Position numbers and translations under genes: made by a program. The notes beneath the pieces are model-generated. The model made no database searches. It was not told the DNA's origin and was given only the letters and a program-made list of their open reading frames with translations. A DNA stretch of 64,000 nt from Terriglobia bacterium (lineage in GTDB: Bacteria; Acidobacteriota; Terriglobia; Bryobacterales; Bryobacteraceae). This document shows, in pieces, positions 1 through 7,060 of the stretch. The stretch is taken from assembly GCA_020073305.1 (NCBI GenBank), contig JAIQFK010000005.1, positions 186,001 to 250,000 of the forward strand, in the 5' to 3' direction. The stretch's first letter is position 1, and every line of letters starts with the position of its first letter.

Positions 1-996
1 CAGCTTCTTCACATCCGGATTCAGCAGCTTTTGAACCTCCGGCTTATCCAAGTCCGCTTTGGTGATTACCCGCGCGCTCAGGTCGATGCGCTTGGGCGGG
101 GTCTTGCCGTTTAGCTTGTCGACCAGCGTCTGCACGGCCTGGTAACCGATGCGGTAGGGGTCCTGGGCCACCAGCGCGTCGATGGTGCCACCTTTTAAGT
201 CTTCGATCATCCCCTCGGCGGCATCGAAGGCGACGAATTTGATTTTGCCCGACAGGCCTCGCGATTTGAGGGCCAGCGCAGTGCCGATCGAGCTGGGCTC
301 GGTGGAGCCGAAGATTCCGTCGAGATTGGGATGCGCCGTCAGGATATTTTCCGCCGCGGCCATGGCTTTGGAGCGGTCCGACATGCCGTATTGCTTCTGC
401 ACAATCTGAATCTTCGGGAACTCCTTGGCCATGGCATCTTCGAAACCGCGCTCGCGTTCCATGGTGGAAAAACTGCCCGGAACGTGCAGCACCATGGCAA
501 TCGATCCCTTGCCGTGAACGAGCTCGGCCAGCTTGCGCGCGGCCATCTGCCCGGCTTCGTAGTTGTTGGTAGCGACGAAACTCATGTAGTTCGTCGAATC
601 GACGCCCGAGTCGAACACGGTCACGGGAATGCCTTCCCTCGCGGCGCGATCGAGCGAGCCATCGAGTGCCGTGCGGTCCTGGGCCGCCAGCGCCAGGCCG
701 TCCACGTGGCGCGCGATCATGGAATCGACAATCTCGATTTGGCGGCTGAAATCGATCTCGGTGGCGGGTCCGTTCCAAAGGACCTCCACGCCGAGATCGC
801 GCCCCGCGGCCATGGCGCCCGCCTCGATGGAAACCCAGAACAGGTGCGAAGTCGCTTTTGGCACCACGCCGATTACCTTCCTTCGGCTGGCGTTGCAGCC
901 TAGGAGAGTGAGAAGGAGAAGACAGACAAGGAGACGGGGAGATGGGGGGACGGGGAGACAGGGAGACGACCGAATATTATGGAATCGTCCAGTCAT
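1..996 (-). CDS. Sugar ABC transporter substrate-binding lipoprotein (C-terminal end outside window)
   Basis: Reading right to left, this frame stays open from an ATG at 996 to the window edge and encodes a periplasmic sugar-binding protein of the Peripla_BP_4/RbsB type. A hydrophobic stretch ends in a lipobox (LLGC, Cys34), so the mature protein should be a lipid-anchored receptor feeding an ABC sugar importer. The mature part has the expected two-lobe pattern: GVVPKAT, then ALAAQD, VTVFDSGVDS, GSIAMV, DGIFGSTEPS and KFVAFDAAEG. No permease or ATPase is visible, because the gene runs off the window. The SDR gene upstream on the same strand suggests a sugar-catabolic operon. The start is odd: ATG 996 lies inside a repeat-flanked insertion, and no in-frame ATG, GTG or TTG exists between it and the lipobox. 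Confidence 0.85.
   Translation of the reverse strand, partial: MTGRFHNIRSSPCLPVPPSPRLLVCLLLLTLLGCNASRRKVIGVVPKATSHLFWVSIEAGAMAAGRDLGVEVLWNGPATEIDFSRQIEIVDSMIARHVDGLALAAQDRTALDGSLDRAAREGIPVTVFDSGVDSTNYMSFVATNNYEAGQMAARKLAELVHGKGSIAMVLHVPGSFSTMERERGFEDAMAKEFPKIQIVQKQYGMSDRSKAMAAAENILTAHPNLDGIFGSTEPSSIGTALALKSRGLSGKIKFVAFDAAEGMIEDLKGGTIDALVAQDPYRIGYQAVQTLVDKLNGKTPPKRIDLSARVITKADLDKPEVQKLLNPDVKKL
941..968 (+). repeat. G-rich inverted repeat, left copy flanking the four-helix-bundle gene
   Basis: The plus strand reads as GGGGAGAC-type units here. It matches the reverse complement of 1371-1398 at 25 of 28 positions by eye. G-rich units of the same kind continue leftward to about 929. The two copies sit as inverted repeats around the four-helix-bundle gene, like terminal repeats of a small cassette. 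This copy also encodes part of the signal peptide of the sugar-binding lipoprotein. Confidence 0.7.
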
Positions 997-1354
997 TGGG
1001 AGTTGACCGCATGCGGACAATCTTACCGACGATATTGTTGTACTGGGCATCCAGATCTTCGACCTCAGGTTTCTTAAGGTAGCCACAGCGGTCCGCGAAT
1101 TCGAGCCAGACTCGCGTTTCTTCGGCTTCACTTTCTGCATCGCTCAATTTGCTGATGAAATGCGCTCTGTAACGCCGTTTTCGCCAAGCTTCGGCAATGT
1201 TGGCGCAGACGGATCGAGAGGAACGTCGAATCTGATCTACCATGGAGTACCTCTCTTCGACGGGAAACGTCTTCGTCAGCTCAAAGATCCGCATCGCCGA
1301 CTCCATAGCGATCTGACAAACCTGCAGCTCTTTGTAGGTGCTGATCTTCGGCAT
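977..1354 (-). CDS. Four-helix bundle protein (23S rRNA intervening-sequence protein family)
   Basis: A protein of about 125 residues of the TIGR02436 four-helix-bundle family, named after proteins encoded in 23S rRNA intervening sequences and related to the Avd accessory protein of diversity-generating retroelements. Recognisable features are the opening YKELQVCQIAMESAMRIFEL, then MVDQIRRSSRSVCANIAEA, FISKLSDAESEAEETRVWLE and a C-terminal helix ending IVGKIVRM. The biochemical role of the family is not established. I chose ATG 1354 rather than the longer reading to 1417, because the extra residues are only translation of the G-rich repeat. A GGGAGA from that repeat could act as a ribosome binding site. 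The 3' end overlaps the lipoprotein start by 20 bases. No reverse transcriptase or template repeat is present nearby. Confidence 0.85.
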   Translation of the reverse strand: MPKISTYKELQVCQIAMESAMRIFELTKTFPVEERYSMVDQIRRSSRSVCANIAEAWRKRRYRAHFISKLSDAESEAEETRVWLEFADRCGYLKKPEVEDLDAQYNNIVGKIVRMRSTPNDWTIP

Positions 1355-1370
1355 CCAGCCGTTGTCTCCC

Positions 1371-1398
1371 CGTCCCCTTGTCTCCCCATCCCCCCATC
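1371..1398 (-). repeat. G-rich inverted repeat, right copy flanking the four-helix-bundle gene
   Basis: On the minus strand this reads as the same G-rich element seen at 941-968, with 3 differences in 28 bases. Related units continue to about 1363. It lies 17 bases upstream of the four-helix-bundle start and 38 bases past the end of the SDR gene, consistent with an insertion between two genes that once were neighbours. Confidence 0.7.
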
Positions 1399-1435
1399 CG
1401 CGATGCGCCAGCATCACCGGGTGCGCAGCGCCCGC

Positions 1436-2194
1436 TCACTGCGCCGTCCAGCCGCCGTCGATCACCACGTCGGTTCCGGTGATGAAGCCGGCTTCCTCGG
1501 AGCACAGGTAGAGCGCGAGCTTCCCGATCTCCTCCACGCGGCCCCAGCGGCCCAGCGGAATCCTGGAAATGAACTGCTGGTTGACCTCCGGATTCTGCAT
1601 CAGCACGGTATTCATCTCGGTAGCGAAAGGGCCGGGACTGATGGCGTTCACGGTGATGGCATCGCCGGCCAGTTCGAGCGCCAGAGCCCGCGTGACGCCC
1701 AGCAGCGCCGTCTTGCTCGCCGAATAGGCCGCTCGCCCGGGCAGCGAGACCCAGCTCATGATAGAGGTCATGTTGATAATGCGGCCGTAGCTAGCGCCTT
1801 TCATGTGCGGGATAAAGGAGCGGCACATGAGAAAAACGCTCGTCAGGTTGGTGTTGAGCACCCGCTGCCATTCTTCGAGCGTGAACTCGACCAGCGGCTT
1901 GCGGACGTTGATGCCGGCGTTGTTGATCAGAATATGCACTTTGCCGCACGATGCGAGAACGTCCCGTTCGAGCTTGCGCACCTGCTCTTCTTCGGAGACA
2001 TCGGCCTGAAAAACGTGTGCGGCGCCGCCCACATCCTCAACCGCCCGGGCCGTTGCGTTCAACTGCTCGACATTGCGCGACACCAGGGCGATGTGGGCGC
2101 CTGCCGCACCTAGGGCCATCGCCATGGCTTTTCCCAGCCCTTTGCTGGCCCCGGTGATCAACGCCACTTTTCCATCCAGCTTTTTGTCGCTCAT
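1436..2194 (-). CDS. Short-chain dehydrogenase/reductase, gluconate 5-dehydrogenase-like
   Basis: A classical SDR of 252 residues, the usual family length. The NAD(P)-binding glycine motif TGASKGLG is at residues 14-21, NNAG at 91-94, and the catalytic set Asn116, Ser144, Tyr157 and Lys161 (YSASK) is complete. The C-terminal pattern NAISPGPFATEM and the ending TGTDVVIDGGW are typical of the gluconate 5-dehydrogenase / 2-deoxy-gluconate 3-dehydrogenase group. It probably oxidises or reduces a sugar-acid keto group in the cytoplasm. The sugar-binding lipoprotein downstream on the same strand supports a carbohydrate role; the exact substrate cannot be read from the sequence. Confidence 0.85.
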   Translation of the reverse strand: MSDKKLDGKVALITGASKGLGKAMAMALGAAGAHIALVSRNVEQLNATARAVEDVGGAAHVFQADVSEEEQVRKLERDVLASCGKVHILINNAGINVRKPLVEFTLEEWQRVLNTNLTSVFLMCRSFIPHMKGASYGRIINMTSIMSWVSLPGRAAYSASKTALLGVTRALALELAGDAITVNAISPGPFATEMNTVLMQNPEVNQQFISRIPLGRWGRVEEIGKLALYLCSEEAGFITGTDVVIDGGWTAQ

Positions 2195-2260
2195 GTATTA
2201 TCCAAAGGCTGATTGTCGGATCGGCCCAAGTATCTTACGATAACTGAGTCAGGAGGAATC

Positions 2261-3283
2261 ATGGTACGAAGATCTGCCCTAATTCTGGTTGCGGCGTGTC
2301 TGCCGGCACTCGCGGACTTTAGCTACGACGAGACATCTAAAGTTACCGGCGGCATGATGGCCGGCGCGATGAAATTCGCCGGAGCATTCTCGAAGCAGGC
2401 GCGCGAGCCCATCGTGAACACAGTGGCCGTAAAAGGGAATCGCATGCTGCATGCCAGCCAGCACCACGCCTCGATCATCGATCTCGACAAGGAAACCATC
2501 ACCGACATCAACTTCGATAAGAAGCAGTACTCCGTGATGACCTTCGCCCAGATGAAACAGATGATGGAAGAAATGTCACAGAGGATGAAATCCTCACCCG
2601 AGGCGCAGAAGGCGGACGTCCAGTTCAAAGTGTCCGCTAAGGATACCGGTGAAAAGAAGACGATCGCGGGTTACGACACCCGCGAGATGATCCTGACCGT
2701 AGAGATGGAGGGCACCGACCAGCAAACCGGAAACAAGGGCGGAATGCTGATGACCAGCGATATGTGGATTGCGCCCAAGGCGGCTGGCTACAACGAAATT
2801 GCCGATTTCCACAAGCGCATGGCGCAGAAGCTCGACTGGACCCCCAGCAGCATGGGCATGATGGGCGCACGGCCGGACATGGCAAAGGGATCGGCGGAAC
2901 TGGCTAAGGAAGTCTCCAAGCTCAACGGCATGCCGGTGTTTCAAACGGTGAAGATGGGCGTGCATGCCGAGGGACAACCGCAGGGCGGACAGCCCGCCGC
3001 GCAGCAGCAACAGCAACAGGATCAACAGGCGGACAAGCCCTCGCTCGGCGGCCTTCTGGGCGGCAAACTGGGAGGCTTCGGACGGAAAAAGAAGAGCCAG
3101 GATGAACAGGCTTCCGAGGGCGGCGCGCCGCCGCAGAATTCCGGTGACGCTTCGGGCTCACTCATGGAGATGACCACGGAAATGAGTGGGTTCTCCGCGG
3201 CTCCGGTCGATGGCTCGAAATTCGAGATTCCAGCGGGGTTCAAGCAGGTGGAGCCGGAGGCCGCGCAGCATCGGCGCCGGTGA
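2261..3283 (+). CDS. Secreted protein of unknown function with Gln/Gly-rich segment
   Basis: About 340 residues with a Sec signal peptide (VRRSALILVAACLPALADF), so exported. I place the start at ATG 2261, because a near-perfect AGGAGG lies at 2251-2256; an in-frame ATG further upstream lacks one. The mature N-terminal two thirds resemble lipoprotein-like DUF4412-type domains that track a metal- or dye-like ligand, but I cannot assign the family firmly. It is methionine-rich (VTGGMMAGAMKF, MKQMMEEMSQRM). A low-complexity linker follows with a run of glutamines, GGLLGGKLGGF and KKK, and then a short conserved tail. No enzymatic motif is seen. The opposite-strand SDR gene diverges from it across about 66 bases. 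Confidence 0.75.
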   Translation: MVRRSALILVAACLPALADFSYDETSKVTGGMMAGAMKFAGAFSKQAREPIVNTVAVKGNRMLHASQHHASIIDLDKETITDINFDKKQYSVMTFAQMKQMMEEMSQRMKSSPEAQKADVQFKVSAKDTGEKKTIAGYDTREMILTVEMEGTDQQTGNKGGMLMTSDMWIAPKAAGYNEIADFHKRMAQKLDWTPSSMGMMGARPDMAKGSAELAKEVSKLNGMPVFQTVKMGVHAEGQPQGGQPAAQQQQQQDQQADKPSLGGLLGGKLGGFGRKKKSQDEQASEGGAPPQNSGDASGSLMEMTTEMSGFSAAPVDGSKFEIPAGFKQVEPEAAQHRRR

Positions 3284-3406
3284 GTTTCGCCTGTAGGCGG
3301 GAATCCCCCGAAACGCCGTTCACACGGCAAAACAGCCTTTTCGCCAACGTCCGGTGTGGTACCGCTTGTCACGCCGCGCATTTGACTGCGGTAAACTAGC
3401 AGCGTA

Positions 3407-5071
3407 ATGGCCCCCGCCCGCGCGCGCGAACTCAGGATCCACGGTCCAGACGGCCAGGCCAAAATCGTTCCCCTCGATGGCGATCATCTCACCCTGGGGC
3501 GTTCCAGCACTGCCGAGTTGTGTTTCGCCGATGATGCCGGCCTCTCACGGCAACACCTTGCGTTTGAACGAGATGGCGATGAATGGAACATCCGGGACCT
3601 GGGCAGTAAAAACGGGACTCTGCTGAACAATGTGCGCCTGAACGGGGCCATGCGCCTGCGATCTGGTGATCGCATCGCCGCCGGGCACCTGATGATCGTG
3701 TACGACGATCCAGGCCGCGCTGCCGTGGCCGCCGGTGTCACCTTCGTGCAAGGCGCGGGTGAAGGAGACAGCCCCACCTCCTCAACTGTGGTGTTCGATC
3801 CCCGCGGTTTGCTGGGGAGCAAGGGCGCTGGCAAGAGCACGATGGAAACCAGCGCATTGGCGATGAGTGCGCTGATCAAGGCGGGCAATGAACTGGGGCC
3901 GCACACCAAGAAGTCGCTGCCGGAGTTGTTCGAGCTGATTTTGAGTCTCTCGATTGAAGCCGTGGGCGCCGAGCGCGGCGTTCTGATGACCGTCGAAAGC
4001 GGCGGTGAACTGATGGTGCGGGCGGCCAAGGGCACCGCCTTCCGCATCAGCACGGCGGTGCGTGATCGAGTGCTGAACGAGCAGGTTTCGGTTCTGGTGC
4101 GCGACACGCAACTGGACGACGCGTTCAAAATGCGCCAGAGCATTGTGGGCCAGCGCGTGCGAACGCTCATCGCCGTGCCGCTTCAGACTAAAGACCGCAT
4201 CATCGGTCTGATCTACGTGGATTCGCCTTCGCTCACGCGCGTCTTCACCAAAGACGATCTCAACCTGCTGACCGTCATGGCCAATACCGCGGCCACGCGC
4301 ATCGAGCACGAACGCCTGGCCGAGATCGAGCATCAGGAGCGGTTGCTGGCGCGCGACCTGGAACAGGCCGCGGATATTCAGCGGCGCTTTCTGCCCGCCA
4401 CGGCGCCCGCCGTACCAGCACTGGACCTGGCGGGACACAACGCCCCTTGCCGAACCGTCGGCGGTGATTACTACGACTTCTTTCCGTATTCCAGCGGGCG
4501 CGTGGCCATGGTGCTGGGCGACGTCTCCGGCAAGGGCATGCCCGCTTCGCTGCTGATGATGAGCCTGCAGGCGTATGTGCAAATGCTTCTCGACGAGCCG
4601 GACAACCTGGGCGCGGTGATGACGAGATTAAACCGCATGACCGCCACCAACTGCCCCAGCAACCGCTTCATTACCTTTTTCATGTGCCTGCTGGACGGCG
4701 GCACGGGCGACCTGATTTACTCCAACGCCGGCCACAATCCGCCCCTGGTGATGCGCGCAGACGGAGAAGCGGAATGGCTGGAGGCAGGCGGGTGTCCGCT
4801 CGGGATCATGGGAGCGATGCAGTACGACGCGGCCCAAAGCCACCTCGGCCCAGGCGACGTGCTGGTCATATTCAGTGACGGCGTGACGGACGCGAACGAT
4901 CCCAACGAGAAGGAGTTCGGCGAGGAGCGGCTGGCCGCCGCGGTTCGCGACCATCGCACAGAGAGCTCGGGCGCGATCCTGGATGCTGTGAACCGGGCCA
5001 TCGCGGACTGGACGGCGGGCACACCCCTGCCGGACGACCTCACGCTGCTCATCGCGCGGCGGGCGGGATAA
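3407..5071 (+). CDS. FHA-GAF-PP2C (RsbU/SpoIIE-type) protein serine phosphatase
   Basis: A 554-residue cytoplasmic signalling protein with three domains. An FHA domain at about 8-100 (GRSS 31-34, SRQH 47-50, SKNGT 67-71) would bind phosphothreonine. A GAF domain lies at about 155-305. A C-terminal PP2C/SpoIIE phosphatase at about 345-554 has the metal-binding GGDYYDFF motif, GDVSGKGMPA, NAGHNPP and FSDGVTDA. Family knowledge says such phosphatases dephosphorylate anti-sigma antagonists or other phosphoproteins. It begins a four-gene same-strand run with a kinase, a regulator and a CRTAC1 protein. A TAAACT hexamer ends 9 bases before the ATG and no Shine-Dalgarno is visible. Confidence 0.93.
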   Translation: MAPARARELRIHGPDGQAKIVPLDGDHLTLGRSSTAELCFADDAGLSRQHLAFERDGDEWNIRDLGSKNGTLLNNVRLNGAMRLRSGDRIAAGHLMIVYDDPGRAAVAAGVTFVQGAGEGDSPTSSTVVFDPRGLLGSKGAGKSTMETSALAMSALIKAGNELGPHTKKSLPELFELILSLSIEAVGAERGVLMTVESGGELMVRAAKGTAFRISTAVRDRVLNEQVSVLVRDTQLDDAFKMRQSIVGQRVRTLIAVPLQTKDRIIGLIYVDSPSLTRVFTKDDLNLLTVMANTAATRIEHERLAEIEHQERLLARDLEQAADIQRRFLPATAPAVPALDLAGHNAPCRTVGGDYYDFFPYSSGRVAMVLGDVSGKGMPASLLMMSLQAYVQMLLDEPDNLGAVMTRLNRMTATNCPSNRFITFFMCLLDGGTGDLIYSNAGHNPPLVMRADGEAEWLEAGGCPLGIMGAMQYDAAQSHLGPGDVLVIFSDGVTDANDPNEKEFGEERLAAAVRDHRTESSGAILDAVNRAIADWTAGTPLPDDLTLLIARRAG

Positions 5072-5100
5072 CTCGCCTCCGGGCTGGGGCTCGTTTTCTT

Positions 5101-6438
5101 ATGCGCCAGCGCATCTCACCCACCGGCCGGTTGATGACCGGCCTTGCCGTCACGCTCGTCGCGGTGAGTTTTTTCTCCTGGTACGCTCTCCATCAGATCG
5201 CCGGCCTCCGCGATTTGCAGGGGCAGTTGGTCGACCGCAACCGCAAGGACTCCCTGCAACTGTTGCGCATCCAGAACAACTTGAACGAATTGGGCCTGGG
5301 GCTGCTCGACATGGTGAACGGCGATGAGCCGTATGGCCTGCAGGCGTATCGAGCGCAGTTCACCCGTATCCGCGCCGACCTGGAAGACGCCCTGCGGCTT
5401 GAAAAAGGCTTCGCTCCGTCCGAGCGCAGCCCCGAGCGGCAGGCCTATTTCGCACAACGGCTGGCGCAGTTCTGGACCTCGGTCGACCAGATGTTTTCTC
5501 TCGCCGCCAGCGGCAACGACGCGCAGGCGCGTAATCTGATCCGCACCTCGCTCGAGTCGCAGCAGGCCGCCATCACGACCACGGTGGCGCGGTTGCTCGT
5601 CGAGAACAATCAATCCGAAGAACGGGCGGCGGAGCGCATCCAGGCAATCTATGCGGGCGTCGAGCGCAACGTTTATTATTTTCTGGGAGCGGCGTTGATC
5701 ATCATCGCGCTCACCAGCGGTTACCTGATCCGGACCAACCGCCGCCTCTTCGACGAACTGGCGAGTCTTTCGACACAACGGAGCGAACTGGCGCGCAAGC
5801 TCATCGGCATGCAGGAGGATGTGTTACGGTCCATCTCGCGCGAGCTGCACGATGAGTTCGGCCAGATCCTCACGGCCATTGGCGCCATGCTGACCCGTGC
5901 CGCCAAGCAGGAACTGCCGCCCGTGTTCCGCGAGAGCTTGCAGGAAGTTCGGGAGATTACTCAATCCACGCTGGAGAAGACGCGCAGCCTGTACCAGTCG
6001 CTTCACCCGGCCATCCTGGATGATGGCGGTCTCGAGCAGGCGTTTGCCTGGTACCTGCCGGTTTTCGAAAGGCAGACGGGCATCCGGGTGCAATATCAGA
6101 AAACCGGACGGAGTCCGGTGATTTCCGACGGCGTCGCCATCCATGTTTATCGCGTCCTGCAAGAGTCGTTGAACAATCTGGCGAAGCACTCGAAGTCTTC
6201 GCTGGCATGGGTGCGTCTGGAGTTCTCGCCGGATCGCCTGCACCTGGAGGTGGAAGATCGCGGCGTCGGCCTGCCGGCCGGGAAGAACTCGGGCGGGCCC
6301 CACGGCATTGGCATGGTGGCCATGCGCGAGCGCGCCGAACTGCTTCGCGGTAAGATCGAATTTCTACGCCCGGCCGAAGGCGGTACACTGGTGCGTCTGG
6401 ATGTCCCGTTAACGGCGGCAGGTCCTTATGAACAATGA
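5101..6438 (+). CDS. NarL-type sensor histidine kinase
   Basis: A 445-residue membrane kinase. TM1 is at about 12-32 and TM2 at about 190-212, enclosing a mostly helical periplasmic sensor of four-helix-bundle type. The HisKA_3 dimerisation segment carries the phosphoacceptor His250 in SRELHDEFGQ. The HATPase domain at about 335-440 shows the N-box QESLNNLAKHS and the G-box GHGIGMVAMRERA. The 3' end overlaps the next gene by 11 bases, so the following LuxR-type regulator is almost certainly its partner. The signal sensed is unknown. Confidence 0.93.
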   Translation: MRQRISPTGRLMTGLAVTLVAVSFFSWYALHQIAGLRDLQGQLVDRNRKDSLQLLRIQNNLNELGLGLLDMVNGDEPYGLQAYRAQFTRIRADLEDALRLEKGFAPSERSPERQAYFAQRLAQFWTSVDQMFSLAASGNDAQARNLIRTSLESQQAAITTTVARLLVENNQSEERAAERIQAIYAGVERNVYYFLGAALIIIALTSGYLIRTNRRLFDELASLSTQRSELARKLIGMQEDVLRSISRELHDEFGQILTAIGAMLTRAAKQELPPVFRESLQEVREITQSTLEKTRSLYQSLHPAILDDGGLEQAFAWYLPVFERQTGIRVQYQKTGRSPVISDGVAIHVYRVLQESLNNLAKHSKSSLAWVRLEFSPDRLHLEVEDRGVGLPAGKNSGGPHGIGMVAMRERAELLRGKIEFLRPAEGGTLVRLDVPLTAAGPYEQ

Positions 6439-7060
6439 AAAGATCTCGGTTCTGCTGGTAGATGACCACAGCCTGGTCCGCAAGGGATTCCGGCGCATTC
6501 TGGAGGACGACCCGGAAATTCAAGTGGTCGGAGAGGCCGCGGATGGCACCGAAGCCGTGAAGCTGGCGCTGGAACTGGAGCCACGGGTCATTGTCATGGA
6601 CATGGCTATGCCGGGCCTGAACGGCATGCAGGCCAGCATCGAAATTTTGAAGTCTCGGCCCAAGATGGCGATCCTCATGCTGAGCATGTACTCGGAAGAG
6701 AACTACGTCCGCAATGCCCTGGACGCCGGCGCCAAAGGCTACATTCTGAAGGACGCGATGGACATCGATCTTGCCACGGCGATCAAGCAGGTGGCAGCGG
6801 GACAGAGAGTGGTCGCGCCGGGACTGCTCACGTCGACCCCTGAGTCCGATGCCGATCACGGCAAGCTCACGAACCGCGAAAAGCAGATCCTGCAGTTGAT
6901 CGCCGAGGGGAAATCGAACAAGGAGATCGCAGCTCTGCTGGATCTGAGCGTGAATACCGTTTCGGTCCACCGGGCGAACTTGATGGAGGCCCTCGGCATT
7001 CATCGCACGGCGGAACTGGTCCTTTACGCGGTGCGCAAGGGCCTGGTCCATATTCCGTGA
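6428..7060 (+). CDS. NarL/LuxR-family response regulator
   Basis: A 210-residue regulator. The receiver domain at 1-125 has acidic residues Asp12/Asp13, phosphoacceptor Asp58 (IVMDMAMPG) and Lys108. The LuxR-type helix-turn-helix at about 145-205 has LTNREKQILQLIAEGKSNKEIA and SVNTVSVHRANLMEAL-like elements. It overlaps the kinase gene by 11 bases and the next gene by 4 (GTGA), giving translational coupling on both sides. It should bind DNA as a phosphorylated dimer; targets are not evident, though the adjacent CRTAC1 gene is an obvious candidate. Confidence 0.95.
   Translation: MNNEKISVLLVDDHSLVRKGFRRILEDDPEIQVVGEAADGTEAVKLALELEPRVIVMDMAMPGLNGMQASIEILKSRPKMAILMLSMYSEENYVRNALDAGAKGYILKDAMDIDLATAIKQVAAGQRVVAPGLLTSTPESDADHGKLTNREKQILQLIAEGKSNKEIAALLDLSVNTVSVHRANLMEALGIHRTAELVLYAVRKGLVHIP

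Noticed and set aside
977-1417. Four-helix-bundle gene starting at 1417
   Set aside because: The extra 21 residues are only translation of the G-rich repeat; the conserved family start is at 1354.
977-1417. Diversity-generating retroelement because of the Avd-like four-helix bundle
   Set aside because: No reverse transcriptase and no template/variable repeat pair was seen in the surrounding sequence.
2197-2202. GATAAT as -10 box of the SDR gene
   Set aside because: It ends only 2 bases before the ATG, so a transcript from it would start inside the gene.
3284-3406. Hairpin CGCCTGTAGGCG near 3289 as a terminator
   Set aside because: The stem has only 5 pairs with a 2-base loop, and no U-run follows it.
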